From NCBI RefSeq assembly GCF_029227915.1, contig NC_079885.1:27093001-27157000 (forward strand): 64,000 nucleotides of DNA. The letters are read 5' to 3'. Every line of letters begins with the position of its first letter. Within the stretch, counting starts at the first letter, position 1. The notes below the pieces were generated by a model. The model saw only the letters and a list, made by a program, of their open reading frames with translations. It ran no database searches and had not been told where the DNA came from. The position numbers and the translations under genes were made by a program. Below, one piece after another: positions 42,298 through 53,748 of this stretch. This DNA is from Hydractinia symbiolongicarpus. Its lineage: Eukaryota > Cnidaria > Hydrozoa > Anthoathecata > Hydractiniidae.

Positions 42298-44050
42298 TAT
42301 TATTTATACTTCTATACCAATGACACTATTATGCTGGACATTTTGTATTACAAATTGTTTCGTAGCTGGTCTTTGAAACTCGACTTATTGTACAAACCAT
42401 CAAATCCCATTTGATTTGTGACAATTGTCATTAAGTATACCAATAACAAACACACCTATGTCGGTGGGAATTAGCACCTCCTGTTGGGCATGGTATCTAC
42501 TGATGAGTCATCAGGTGTTTTCCTATTTATTTTGTTGTTCTTCTACTTTTTCAAAAATCAGGTGGCATAAAGGTACACATGGCAAGACTTTCGTTTGGAA
42601 ATGGTTATTCAAATATAAAAAAAATACAAAAAAAAAAAAAACTATAAAATTTAAAACTAAAAGTCTTCAAATATATAAACTATATAATCATTCATTGTTT
42701 GGGTTCAATCAGAACAAGATCGACCATCAAAGCCGTAAGAAGAACTCCCTTCTTTATCAACATGAGAGGACTGGTCATGAACGCGCTTAAAATGATAACT
42801 GTACTGTTTTGATTAAAATTGTTGAGGATATAAACGTCGAAAAATCGGTGACGAGATGTACATTAAAGACGATAAAACATCATTAAACAAACAGAAACAA
42901 GCTGCAAAATTATGTTTATTTAAATAGTTATCAGCAGCAAGGGAAGAGATATTTGTATTGAAAAATGTTATTTTGATAAGACAATACACAAATATGTCAG
43001 AATAAACCTTTTACAATCGCTAAAAATCCTTAACATCTTCAATTTTAAGTAAATTTGCAAGATCGCGTAAAGTCACATCTTGCAGAAAGTCGGTGAGCTG
43101 AGCAGCACCTTTTAAAAGTTTGTTTACTCACTGTTTACATTGTTCGTTGGTAAGAGACGTCTTTATGGTAGGTCATAAATGCGTTGCAAGTCCTGGCGCG
43201 CATATAGTTGTTTGCTTCAATTTATCCGTTTAAGGATATTCACGTTATGATAAGTTTTATTTATCTCATTTGTACCTATTCAATTCATTTTGAATTGCTT
43301 TAATATTTATTGTTTAGTGTTGTGTTCTGTCGCTGTTGTATTTTTCTGCCTTTTACGGTCAATGTTTTTAGGAAATCCTTGCAAAAAGGGGGATTTTGCT
43401 TTTTTGAAAAATCTCTAGAGGGTTGCAACCTCTAACTATAGTAGAACCAGCTGTCATTAGACAAGAAATATCATTACAGCTAGCTGTTTTGTCACCTCAT
43501 CATCAATACTGATTTATAAGAGGTTGTTTTGACAAAGCTTTTTTAGAAACTGCATTATCAACATTACATGGGGCCTTAAAGAGTAACAAAGAAAGAATGG
43601 GTACATTTACCCCTGAAGATATTCGGCATGTTCTGCCATCTAAAAGCTTCTTTTTTGAAAAACAAAAAATAGAAACTCGAGCGAAACTACTGCTTGGCCA
43701 ACTCACAGAATCATTCTCTTCTTCAAATAAATCTTGATTCTGGTTATACCAAGAAGCGATGTTATATTTAATTAATATCGATTTTTCTTCCTCATCCATT
43801 TTTTTAGCTTTCCCTTTTTTCTTTCTTCGTTTTTTTTCCAATGGTCTACGTGCAATGCTAAACTTTCCCGTGTTATTGTATAGAATAATGAAGTGTGAAT
43901 GTTTCCCTTGTTTATATTTAGAGATGCATTTTTTATTCTTTCTGCATAACTCTCTTTAATGATTATACAGATTAAGTATATTTAGGAATTTTAGAAGATT
44001 AAAAAGATTTTTCCTCATTTTATCCCTCTTACGATAAATATTTTTAATTC
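42298..44050. other. Spacer, no supported gene
   Basis: AT-rich sequence. A 112-codon minus-strand frame (43841-43503) opens with a lysine-rich stretch and KKMDEEEKSILIKYNIASWY but has no recognised domain. A plus-strand frame at 42425-42790 is low-complexity at its end. I do not call either a gene. Confidence 0.35.
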
Positions 44051-44054
44051 TTTT

Positions 44055-44324
44055 TTGAAAAATATCAGAAACATATGTACCGCTTTCTTAACAGGTACAT
44101 TTAAGCAAAAGGCAATCAAGGCAGATAAGCATGCATCCGATGAATATGAAAGGTTGAGGTTGAAAAGTATATTACCACCATTAGTAATTTGGCCTTCAGA
44201 GGAAAGCTCCTTGGTGATCACTTTGTTGAATGTCAGATCTTTATCGAGGCATGCTATTGACATTCAGCATGATGAGGAATTGAAAGAATCGGATATATTA
44301 TGTGTAACTGAAACCCAATTGTGA
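44055..44324 (+). pseudogene. Helentron-type helicase end plus start of AP endonuclease
   Basis: The 89-codon frame reads TAFLTGTFKQKAIKADKHAS, DEYERLRLKSILPPL and then ITLLNVRSLSRHAIDIQHDE ... SDILCVTETQL. The last stretch is the beginning of an AP-type endonuclease (LNVRSL..H / D..CVTETQL) fused after a Pif1-type helicase C-terminus, the order found in Helentrons (Helitron2). It ends abruptly at 44324, so only this junction fragment remains. Confidence 0.6.
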
Positions 44325-44440
44325 AGATCAGGCTGACCTGTAAACAAATATAACAAAGAGAAGCAAATTATGAAATGAACATGTGTATAAATTAGCAATT
44401 AGCGAAGAAAATGGAATCATTTAAAAGGAACTGCAATATA

Positions 44441-44542
44441 ATTTACAAAGAGGTGGCAAGCCACCACAATGATAAACTCAACCTGTTAGGTCTTTGGAAA
44501 TAAGCTAGAGGTTCTACTCCTCTAGAGAAAATGCCTCTAAAA
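44441..44542. repeat. Short structured repeat, copy 1
   Basis: AATTTACAAAGAGGTGGC, then AGCCACC, CTCAACCTGTTAGGTCTTTG, TAGAGGTTCTACTCCTCTAG and AAAATGCCTCTAAAAG. It contains self-complementary blocks (GGTGGC/GCCACC and AGAGG/CCTCT). It is about 90% identical to the copy at 49103-49205 and related to 60551-60640. Confidence 0.65.
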
Positions 44543-44808
44543 GCACAATTCTTCCTTTTTACAAGGATTTAATTAAAAAATATAAAAAAATAAAAAGGAC
44601 ACAACACATTTGAAAAGATAAACAGAACTTTAACCAAGGGCAGGTAGGTTTCGACCCATATTTCTGAACCTAAGTACCCTGGATGTCTAGCTGGGTCACC
44701 TCGAAGAGGTCCGCGGACGGTCATCAGCAGAAAATAGACATCCCTATCTTCCTAAAGTAAACTTTGACCACTTTCTTCTGTTCAACTGCGCTATTCTTTT
44801 TTTTAACT

Positions 44809-45075
44809 CAGGTAATAAGTGGAGTCGTTACTCTCCAAAGACAAGATCATGTGTGATCAAACCCCCCCTGCTAATATTTTTTTATGTTTTTTTTTTAACT
44901 GGTGTAATAAGTGGAGTCGTCACTCTCCAAAGAGAAGACCTAGTATGATCAAATCCCCTTGCTAACTTAATTTTTATTTGATTTTGTTTTATTTTTGACT
45001 GGGGTAATAAGTGGAGTCGTCACTTTCCAAAGACAAGACTGAGTGTAGTCAAGCCCCCTTGCTGACTCATTCGGT
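44809..45075 (-). repeat. Three tandem 3'-UTR units of the USP-LINE
   Basis: Three units of about 90-100 bp share GGTAATAAGTGGAGTCGT, CTCTCCAAAGACAAGAC and a ...CCCCCTTGCT end. Minus-strand reading gives AGCAAGGGGG, TTGTCTTTGGA and CCACTTATTACCCC. This matches the single unit in the array 3' UTR and in the relics at 50.2 and 53.1 kb. Confidence 0.7.
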
Positions 45076-45104
45076 TAAAATATTCTTACCTCAGCTCTTC
45101 TAAA

Positions 45105-47450
45105 AAAAAACACATGACTCGTGACTGTTAATAAGGCGGTCATCACAGAAAATTACTGCTCTATCGTTGCAATGTATTCACTTGTGAACCATTTGGTCGA
45201 AGGCTATGGTTGTGTAGTGACCATTATTTAAGTTGCCGCAATGGTTGATAATAGCCCTTAATTGAAAATTTTTACGAAATTTCACTTCTCCATCTACGGT
45301 AAAAAGTATGGAAAGGGTACCAGGTTAAGCAGTAATACGAGAGGCAATTTGTGACACAACGCCGTTGGCACTGGCAAAACGTTTTAGCTGTAAAATGAGA
45401 TGGGAACCGCACAACACTACCTCTTTTTCAACTAGAGCAGTTTGATGAGCGTTGCAAACATGGCAGAAGTAGGCATTGGTGTCTGACAACTCCTCTTTTT
45501 TAAAGAAATTATCTAAGAAAGATTGTAACGTAGGGTGCAGAGAAAGTTGGATGCATGGTGCTATAACTTCTGAGGAGCTGGTAATATGACATGAATTCCA
45601 AGTGGTTGATGTCTTGATGCCAATACTAAAAAGACTTCCAAGAAATGGAAAATATAATGACAGACCAGGTAGGAGATATTCAAGAACCTCGGGGACGTCG
45701 TGCTGAGCAAAGATATTAAATGCACTTCCCTTCGCAGCTGAGATATGATGTTTCATAGCACGCAAATAATGGGAGGGATCAACTGGACTTCTAGAAACAG
45801 CCAAACTTTGAAGAACACCTACAAATGCTTCGCCTAACTTTGAGGTTGTTTTGCTGACAGAAATGGTTTCTTTAACTTTTGGAAGGTAATAAAAACATTT
45901 TAAGATTGAGTTTGCATAACATGTGTTTCCCAAGTGTTTTAGACCTCTATTCCTAAAATCAGGGTAAGATGGCAATGCGACTGTTGTTTTGAAAGACCTT
46001 GTAGCAAGTTTTTCGTGTTTTTTGATTTTACAAGATTTTGTGTGACTTGCGGAAGATTTCTCAGGGGTTTTTGATTTCTTACATTCCATATTTGTAACAG
46101 AAGAAACTTCAGGAATGATTGGGGCCTTTTCAGGCTCAACCCAAGTGGTAGAATTTCGAGACATCCAGATGTAAAAAGAAGCACTCATGGAGGTAAAAGT
46201 TTGCGATTTTAATAGGGAACGTAAAGGCTTGTTAGGGAAGCCAAGGCGACGAAAACAGGTCCTTACTGATTCAGAACAGAAACCCCTTGCACCCACCTCA
46301 ATGGCAAAGAAATGCACGATCCATCCATTGTTTTTCATAGCATAACAAAGTGAAGAATATTTGTTAAGCTTTCGTTTGTGCCAATATTCCGTGTTCTCTT
46401 CACATGGACAAGTCAGTTCTACCATAATTACAGTTTTGGAAAAAGTGGATATTAATAACACGTCTGCGCGTAGTTGTGTTATTGCAATGTATGGTGGAAC
46501 AACTAAAACGGAATCTGACAGTATTTTCCAATCGGAAGCAAGGTGAAGAAGGCCTGGACACTTTGTATGCCTTTGTATGATGGTGATTGACCGGCCGGAA
46601 TGAAATTAATTTTGTTGCACTTAGAAACCTAAAGAGGTTCATATGATACCAAAAACTCTTTTAATGCCTTAATTAAAACTATTAAAACTGAGTTGTGACG
46701 GTATGTGTATCTACCCTGCGTAAGGGAGGTCCTACAGGCACCCAATATGTGAGAGACATTTGAGGATGGTTTCTTGCACAGAACGCAACTTTTGTCTTTT
46801 TCAATTCCCCATCTCACAAGATTGGTTGGAGAGGGAAGGGTGTCGTAGGTTGCCCCTATACAAAAGGAAGTTAGACATCGTGGCAGTGAAAAAATTGTTC
46901 TCCAAGATAAATCATTTTTCACATAAGAGCACCATTTTGTCCAATTGCCTTGCAAATGCAACTGTACAGCTCTGGCATGGTAAATATCTTCTTTATTTTC
47001 TTCAATGATATTGGAAACAAGCTTTCGGTAAGCATAAGTGCCTTTTGGTGGTATATTTTTGTGGTCTAAGAGCCCTAAGCCAGCTCGACCAGTCTGATGC
47101 AAGCCTAAAATCCTTTTGAAATTGAGCTGACTATCCGCCGAAAGAACTGCCTCACTAACTTTTCAATTTCCAGCTTTTAAATCTGGTACGCACTTAGACA
47201 CACAAGGGTCGACAGAATCTCTTAGTAACAGATGTCCACTGATTTTGGCAGATTTGAGAACAGATGCAAGACTTTTCAGGGGAAGAGGACAAAGCTTTAT
47301 GAAGGGACCTGTCTATAGCTATAAGTTTGTCTTCGGCATCATTTAGAAATACTTGTATTGCAGCAGAATCAGACAAGGATGAGTTTATTGTTCTGCCTAA
47401 AAACCTAATTGGATTAGAATGAATGGATGGAATTTTTCTCAACTCTATTG
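45105..47450 (-). pseudogene. Diverged LINE polyprotein: RT thumb, CCHC, nuclease, USP
   Basis: Pieces in order are IRFLGRTINSSLSDSAA (about 47400), GRAGLGLLDHKNIPPKGTYA and CVLCKKPSSNVSHILGACRT with RYTYRHNSV (47102-46629), then TVIMVELTCPCEENTEYWHK (46461 on) and a USP domain, GLKHLGNTCYANSILKCFYY with QHDVPEVLEYLL and CHVCNAH. After a stop at 45325 the other frame keeps the His box, NNGHYTTIAF ... IHCNDRAV. The USP core boxes are conserved though overall identity to the array copy is low. Multiple stops make it inactive. Confidence 0.78.
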
Positions 47451-48690
47451 CATTTTTATGTGAGAATATATTTTACTTCATTTTTCATTTAACGTGCACA
47501 CATATTTTCCAACCTACCCATCTTAAAGTTAAATCATGTAGGTTTTCAAGTAAGACTGGTGTTTGATTTTTTCTGAGACGTAATGTCAACTTTTGGATGC
47601 TTTTGTTATTCTTTCACGTACATTGTTAGTTCATGGTTAGTTATTGTAAATATTTTGAAAATATATGCATTTTCTCAATTTATTGAACATTTTATGTTTA
47701 TTTATTTACGATTTTGTATTTTGTGATATAGTGCAATGTTGTAAAATTCGTAGATGTGCCTTAGGTGGTGAAAAAACTTTCTGTTGAAAACAGCGAGGAA
47801 CTGCATGCATAACATGATGACTAAAGAGAATGTGCATACCACAAGATGTGATAAACAATAAAACGATTTTATGTTTACGGTTTCATTTCCACAATACAAT
47901 ATCAAATTAGTACCATTCACTGAACAATTTTCTTCGTATTTTAGTGCACATGTGCACTTTTGGGGAGATCACATTTGAGAAGAAGTACGCTAACTTTACG
48001 ATAACAAAAAGCACCATAACGTAATTATTTATTCATCTTGCAAAGTTTAACACGATACTAAACAAGCAGAATTCATCCATATTGTATTTCGTAATCATTC
48101 GGAGATTTAAGTACCATCGTATTATAAAAACACTTACAGTGCTTTCTCGTGACTTAAGACCGATAACACAGCGGGATTGTGGAGCCTATCAAAAAGTATT
48201 ACGAATGGTTGTTTCACAGCCATTTGCCACACAGAAAAGTGGAATAATATACATCAGATTGCTGCCGCCTAATTGGACAGTATTGACTCCCAACTTGCAA
48301 CCTATTTCACCAACCTCGAAGAACAAAACGTACATTCTCAAGAACATTGATTGTACGCCAATGTTGATACATACAACTGCATAAACTAAACCGCCACAAG
48401 GACATTTTTACTAAAACTCTATTTTGCATTGTTATATGGTTAAATATTACGCGCACGTATTTTTATTTTTTTTACAGCTTTAGGCTACTTAAACTAATGG
48501 CCCTTTATTCTACATGAAACATTTTGTAAGTTCAACATAATAATGTGAACACCTATTTATTTGAAATGACGGAATTGTAGAAGTTCTGTACAAAACGGGC
48601 TACTGGCGAACTCGAAAGGTATAGGGAACAAAATTACAGCCGAACAAAATCTGAAATCTTTTTGCCTGCAAGGGCTTTTCATTGACGTTT
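47451..48690. other. Spacer, no supported feature
   Basis: AT-rich. A 100-codon plus-strand frame (48082-48384) has no recognised motif. It may contain the 5' flank of the THAP fragment. Confidence 0.35.
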
Positions 48691-48702
48691 AAATCTTTAA
48701 AA

Positions 48703-48894
48703 ATGGGTAGTTGCTCTGCGTTTCGATGCACCAATCGATCAGAGTGTAAGGGAGTAAGTTTTACCGGAAACTTGTCTGTAAAAAAGAAAGAACTCAAACA
48801 AAAATGGCTAAACAAAATACGTCGTGCAGGTGATCTACCAAGCAATCAAAGTTTTTATATTTGTTTGGCGCACTATACAGATAGTTCTTTTTAA
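48703..48894 (+). pseudogene. THAP zinc-finger fragment
   Basis: The 63-codon frame MGSCSAFRCTNRSECKGVSF ... KWLNKIRRAGDLPS ... YICLAHYTDSSF has the THAP C2CH pattern: C-x4-C near the N-terminus, the conserved Trp, and C-x2-H. It stops right after DSSF, so the C-terminal part of the domain is missing. THAP domains bind DNA in P-element and ISL2EU-type transposases and in host factors. A YqaJ relic lies 400 bp downstream. Confidence 0.65.
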
Positions 48895-49102
48895 AGAGAT
48901 CTCCAGGAAATAATCTTCCAAATTAAAATATTACGATCAAAGTTTCTCATTTCTTCTCGTTTCATTTTTTGTAGTTATATTCACAGAACACAACCAAATA
49001 ACGTTTTGTACATTTTTATGTTAAAGAAAAGAACATTATACCAATTTCTAAAACAATCACCGACAAAAAAATTTTCTAGTTACACATGTATTTTCGAAAA
49101 TA

Positions 49103-49205
49103 ATTTACAAAGAGGTGGCTAGCCACCGCAATGATGAACTCAATCTGTTAGGTCTTTGGAAATAAGCTCGAGGTTGTACTCCTCTAGAGAAAATGCCTCT
49201 AAAAG
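49103..49205. repeat. Short structured repeat, copy 2
   Basis: This starts with the same AATTTACAAAGAGGTGGC and ends with the same AAAATGCCTCTAAAAG as the copy at 44441-44542, with about ten differences. It lies between the THAP and YqaJ relics. Confidence 0.65.
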
Positions 49206-49239
49206 ATCATAAAGCTAGTGGAGAGATAAAGTTTGTAGA

Positions 49240-49480
49240 CATTGCTCAAGAGATCAAGAAGGTGTTACAGTGAAGCCATGTGGCTTGTTTCTTAACAAGA
49301 GAATACCAATAACAGGTGCAAGTCCAGATGAAATCATACAATGTAAATGCAAATGCCCATATTCTAACAAAGATTCTTCGCGGAATAACCCTGATGTTGA
49401 AATACAAACCCAGTGCCAATTACAAATGCTGACAACAAACTTCCACCATAACAGTTTGACAGAAAGGTAATGTATCCACA
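49240..49480 (+). pseudogene. YqaJ-type nuclease fragment
   Basis: The frame from 49270 reads KPCGLFLNKRIPITGASPDE, IIQCKCKCPYSNKDS and EIQTQCQLQMLTTNFHHN. This follows the lambda-exonuclease/YqaJ order: GASPD, then a KCP block that normally reads E(V/I)KCP, then the QxQxQM helix. Here the Glu of E-x-K is not evident, and the frame ends soon after. With the upstream THAP fragment this hints at a relic ISL2EU-type transposon. Confidence 0.5.
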
Positions 49481-49999
49481 TCGTGCAGTTCCAACAAGAA
49501 GTGTGTTGTGGAGCTTGTAGTTTGACCAAGTAATAACTTGTACAAACAGACTCTTTGCTCTTTCTCTGAATACTTCTGTAGACACCAAAATCAACCTCCC
49601 TGTATTTAGTCTTGTAGCCTTCAGGCATGTTTTTTTCTGATAGCTTTTATTGGTATTAAATTATGTGAGCTATACCCAATGTCCTTGCAATTACCTTAAT
49701 GTGTGAAAAAGTTTCTCTCTTTTCAATTGGTTGCTTTCAGATTTTGTGCTTCATTTGTCAATGGAAGTGTATCATTCTCGATGGTCAGTTCAGACATTCT
49801 TGTGCTTACCGCTGCAGTTAAATTTTTCTTAATATGCACAACCTTCACAATTTCTGTCTTTACGATTATTCGAAAGGGAGCAGCTATGCTCAACAGATGG
49901 TGGTGGAGAAGATAAAAATATTGCTAGTATTATATGAGGCATTCTGTAAAGAATCTTCAAAACCTTGCCCCAGGACTCTTTTTTCTCTTTCTCAATTTT

Positions 50000-51110
50000 T
50001 TCAAGGATTTAATTAAAAAATAAAAAGGACACAACACATTTGAAAAGATTTCTGAACCTAAGTACCCTGGATGTCTAGGTGGGTCACCTCTAAGAGGTCC
50101 GCAGACGGTCATTAGCAGAAACTAGACATCCCTATCTTCCTAAAGTAAACTTTAACCGCTTTCTGTTCAACTGTGCTATGCCTTTTTTTAAACTCAGGTA
50201 ATAAGTGGAGTTGTTACTGTCCAAAGACAAGATCTTGTGTGATCAATTCCCCCTGCTAATTTTTTTTCCTGTAGACGAAGTGAGCAATGAACTGGGGTTA
50301 AAAGTTGGGCCTTCAAACCCCTTTGTTTTGCTTTAATTACTATGTAGGAGAATGGAGAGTGACTAAACTCCTAAACTACGGTAGGCTGCCAGTGAAAATA
50401 ACAGCCGGGCTAATGAAATTGCTAGGAAAAGAAATCCTCCCCCTTTTGCAAAGTAAAAATTGCGTTTTCACAGCTTGAGAAAAAACAACACATACACTGC
50501 TGAGTTATCTATATCAGACGGCTTAACCACAACTACTGCCCTGTCATCGCATTTCAACCACTCGTCTACATTCCGATCTGCTGCTAGTGTGTCTAAACGA
50601 TTTATAGTTGTCACTAGTTTGTATTTGTTGGTAAAAGATACTTCATTTGCTGGAGGAGGGAAGAACACGGTGGACAAAGCCACATGACATTGCCAGTCAG
50701 CTCTTCGGGTTGGAAAAAAGAAGTGAAAGGAGTTTGCAACGCTATTTGAGGTAGGAAGTCGCACAATAGTCATCCTCTCCTCCCTAATAGACGAAAAGAG
50801 ACACGAATTGCATGACATGGTCGTTGTTAAAATACTAGTAATGCAATTGTTTGCAATAACTGACGGTCCTGTTAATTCATCCACGATGCTTAAAAGTTTC
50901 TCTGGAACGTCCTGTTGGGTGTTAATAATAAACGGAGTGTCCCCAATGCTTGGCATCCTTCACTGCGAAGCTCTGAGAAAGTTGCGAAGACTATCACGAT
51001 ATTTTCAAGGATGTTTTGTCCAGATGGAGCCGCAAGAAGTTCACAAAATAAAATGCGGAACAACTATTCCGCTCGCCTTCCCAGCATTTAAAGATGCCGA
51101 CGTATAAATT
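50000..51110 (-). pseudogene. Diverged USP-LINE relic F: USP domain and 3' UTR
   Basis: On the minus strand the frame 50956-50468 carries a USP part: FIINTQQDVPEKLLSIVDEL, MSCNSCLFSS, a degenerate CxxC, then NKYKLVTTINRLDTLAADRN and EWLKCDDRAVVVVKPSD. The His box is lost (LAADRN where GHY is expected). The Cys box is not found upstream. The 3' UTR continues left to about 50000 with CCCACTTTTAACCCCAGTTC-like and TTACC-type units. Some of it matches the 3' UTR of relic E, so it may be chimeric. Confidence 0.68.
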
Positions 51111-51826
51111 AGTGGGTGATGTGTCCTAACCTTCAAGCGAAAGAAATTTACAGGCAAAATACTAGATTTAAATGGTGTGAATTTTCATTTTAATACATGA
51201 ACATTCCTTTATATACATGCTTTGTTAGAACAATACTTAAATCTAATCAAGTTGGCCATTACTCTATTTTCTATTGTACTTAGACTTGTTTTAATCTGGA
51301 ATCTCATCCTGGTATTCTTACACGCATATTTCTATATAAAAAACGTCTTAAAAGACGTCAAAATAAAAACAGCCATCCTGAAGTTGAAATTCACTGGTTC
51401 ATGCAAAAAAGCGCAAACAGAATCAAATTATTATATGGAAATCTTATTTCTATAGGAGGAACGAAGTGAAAAAAACGATACAAGTAAAGAAGTCCAAGAG
51501 ACACCAATGGTATATTTTTTTTATTAGAAAATTAAATGCAACAAGGACAAACAACTAAACAAAAAATATAATTTACTGTAAACCGCTATTATGTACTTAA
51601 TAGAATTCAACAACTGACGACTGCACATTCAAAAGCTCTGCTGCTGCATTCCAGGTATGTGTTCCACCGTTTAATACCAAACACGCTCGTGTAGGTTTTA
51701 TGTAGGTTTTAACTTTGCCACCATGTTTTTTCTTTTTGATCTAGAACGTAACTTTGCTACTTGGCTGTAGTAAAAATGTAAGTAAAATACATAATGTTAT
51801 GCTTACCAACTTTATGACTGGATGTA
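51111..51826. other. Spacer, no supported gene
   Basis: AT-rich. A minus-strand stretch near 51600-51710 reads VLNGGTHTWNAAAELLNVQS, which could be a helix-turn-helix remnant. It is too short to call. Confidence 0.3.
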
Positions 51827-52545
51827 GTGTTCTATTCTTTAGAATCATTCACATTGTATGAAGAATACCTCAAATGTCCTATAAAAATTATTATAGAAAA
51901 TCAAATTAGCACTAAAACATCACCACCCCCACCCACTACCACCAACTTCAATGCTGCTGCCATTTATACATCAAATAACACCACTATTTCCATCTCCACC
52001 AATGATACAGCTACCAAAATCACTAAAACCAATGTTACCACTGCCACCACAACTTACTATCATGCAAACCAATTTACCCCACACTAATTGGACCAACCTA
52101 TTGCCTTTGTAAACACTAGCATTATTCCTACATTTTTTCAAGATGTACCACAACAGCAACACCCTCCTACCAACACAACAGTACCATCATTTGACACAAC
52201 TTCAGCCTCAGCACCACAAATCGATATCCCACCAACTTGCCAGCCAAATGCATTATCAAATTTTCAAACACTGCCAGGATGCAACGACAATAACAATGCT
52301 GTACGAATTTAGTGACTGCATATATAAAATGATCCTTGCCTCATTTTGTCTGGATGTCATGAAGGTGTCCAATTTGACAGGCAAGAGAGGGTCAGACAAT
52401 TGGACCCTAAATGAACCGTGTATTTAAAGCGAGGTCCGGCAGAAGTTCAAGCTCTCAGATGTTGAGTGGGAAAGGTGCATGGAACAGGTGCAAGTTAAAT
52501 TAAAAAATTTAAGGCAGAAATGGAAAAAATGTAAATGTGATTTTT
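51827..52545 (+). pseudogene. Thr/Pro/Asn-rich coding remnant with possible Myb/SANT-like end
   Basis: The frame from 51827 continues through one TAA (52085) to 52312, reading Thr-, Pro- and Asn-rich sequence (SPPPPTTTNF ... VPQQQHPPTNTTVP). Downstream pieces read GKRGSDNWTLNEPCI and KLSDVEWERCMEQVQVKLKN, then LRQKWKKCK, reminiscent of trihelix/Myb-SANT-like domains. I see no complete gene, and low-complexity sequence could explain part of it. Confidence 0.4.
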
Positions 52546-52619
52546 TGATTATGAGATAACAAAACAGCAAGCTGTAATGATTAGACTAGTCTAATAAATC
52601 TTATTTTAAGTGGTACAGG

Positions 52620-53625
52620 TTAAACCCTCTAAAGATCTCCCTTTTACAAGGATAGTCTGTACAACCAACTTAACTGAAAAAGCAACCCTGTGGACAATAC
52701 AAATATTGCAACAACAAAACAAAAAAAAAACATATACTGACATAAAACGAATACAAATAAATAAGAACTATAAAAGGGGGGCAAACAACTACCTATGCGC
52801 CAGGACTTGTGAACCTGGCTGTAGCTTAACACGTGTTACGAGATCCCAACACTCAGCCGTACACAGGTGATTGATGCTTAGGACCAGCCTTGGTCAGGAC
52901 CGGCCTGAAATTACTGGGGTAATATGCGTGGGCGTAACACCTCGAAGACATGAAAGAGAAAATTCACACCCCCTTGCAGAGCTTCTTACAAGAATAACTA
53001 TGGGCACAGCAGGATCGTTAACTCTGTCGACCAAGTGAGCAAACTTAGCCTCCCTACTGGACGGGGGTAAAAGGTGGGCTCGTCGCACCCAAAGACAAGA
53101 CATAGTCGAACTCCCTTGCTATGCTTCTTATGATTACTCTATAAAAGAGTGAAGAGTGAGCAAACTCTAGGTTCACGGTGGACTGCTTGTGACAGAAACA
53201 GCCGGGGTAATATAAAACCGCTAGGGAAAGATAACCCTCCCCTTTTATGTGAATGTTAATCAGACAATTTTTACATTTTCACAAAAAACAACACATACAC
53301 AGAAGAGTTATTTAAATCGAATGGTGCAATTCTAACAACTGCTTTATCATCACATCTTAACCATGAGCCACAGCTGCGATCTTTAATGAATGCTCAATAG
53401 TGGCAGCTAACGAATATCTGTTGTTAAATGAAATGTCGTCATTTGAAGCAAGCCAGGTAACAAATTTGTTATTTTTTAGAGTTAGAAACGTAAACCTCTT
53501 CAGTTGGATACTTAGAATGTCTCCACACTGGGTGAAAACCGTTTCGCTTGTACTGTCTCGATAAGAAGAGCGCTGCGGGCAAAGCCACTTGTCATTTCCA
53601 GACAAATCTTCGGGCTGCAAAAAAC
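52620..53625 (-). pseudogene. Diverged USP-LINE relic G: USP C-terminal part and 3' UTR
   Basis: On the minus strand 53620-53290 reads DKWLCPQRSSYRDSTSETVF, ILSIQLKRFTFLTLKNNKFV and NRYSLAATIEHS. A frame change follows, then SWLRCDDKAVVRIAPFDLNN, matching the USP end without an intact His box. The 3' UTR (53290-52620) aligns with that of the array over its whole length, including AGCAAGGGAGTTCG, TTGTCTTTGGGTG, ACCTTTTACCCCCGTC, GGCTGAGTGTTGGG and AGCTACAGCC. Confidence 0.72.
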
Positions 53626-53748
53626 AATTTTATTTCATAAAATCTCCGGCGATCTAATACTGCGTTTCCAAACCTTGCCTCGCTTAACAGAGTAGAGCCC
53701 ATTCCTCTCCTCCTTTTCTCACTTTGTTATCCAATAAATCTTTATAAT

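Larger units (their letters stand above)
44565..47450 (-). mobile_element. Diverged USP-LINE relic E
   Basis: A minus-strand relative of the array LINE, lacking the RT palm. Its 3' UTR (45100-44565) holds three tandem AGCAAGGGGG...TTACCCC units. The order RT thumb, CCHC finger, nuclease, USP, 3' UTR matches the array element. The 5' boundary near 47450 is a truncation, followed by unrelated sequence. Confidence 0.75.

Noticed and set aside
43503-43841. 112-codon minus-strand frame with lysine-rich start
   Set aside because: There is no domain, no splice evidence, and its second half reads like non-coding sequence.
48082-48384. 100-codon plus-strand frame upstream of the THAP fragment
   Set aside because: Composition and lack of any motif give no support; it is treated as spacer.
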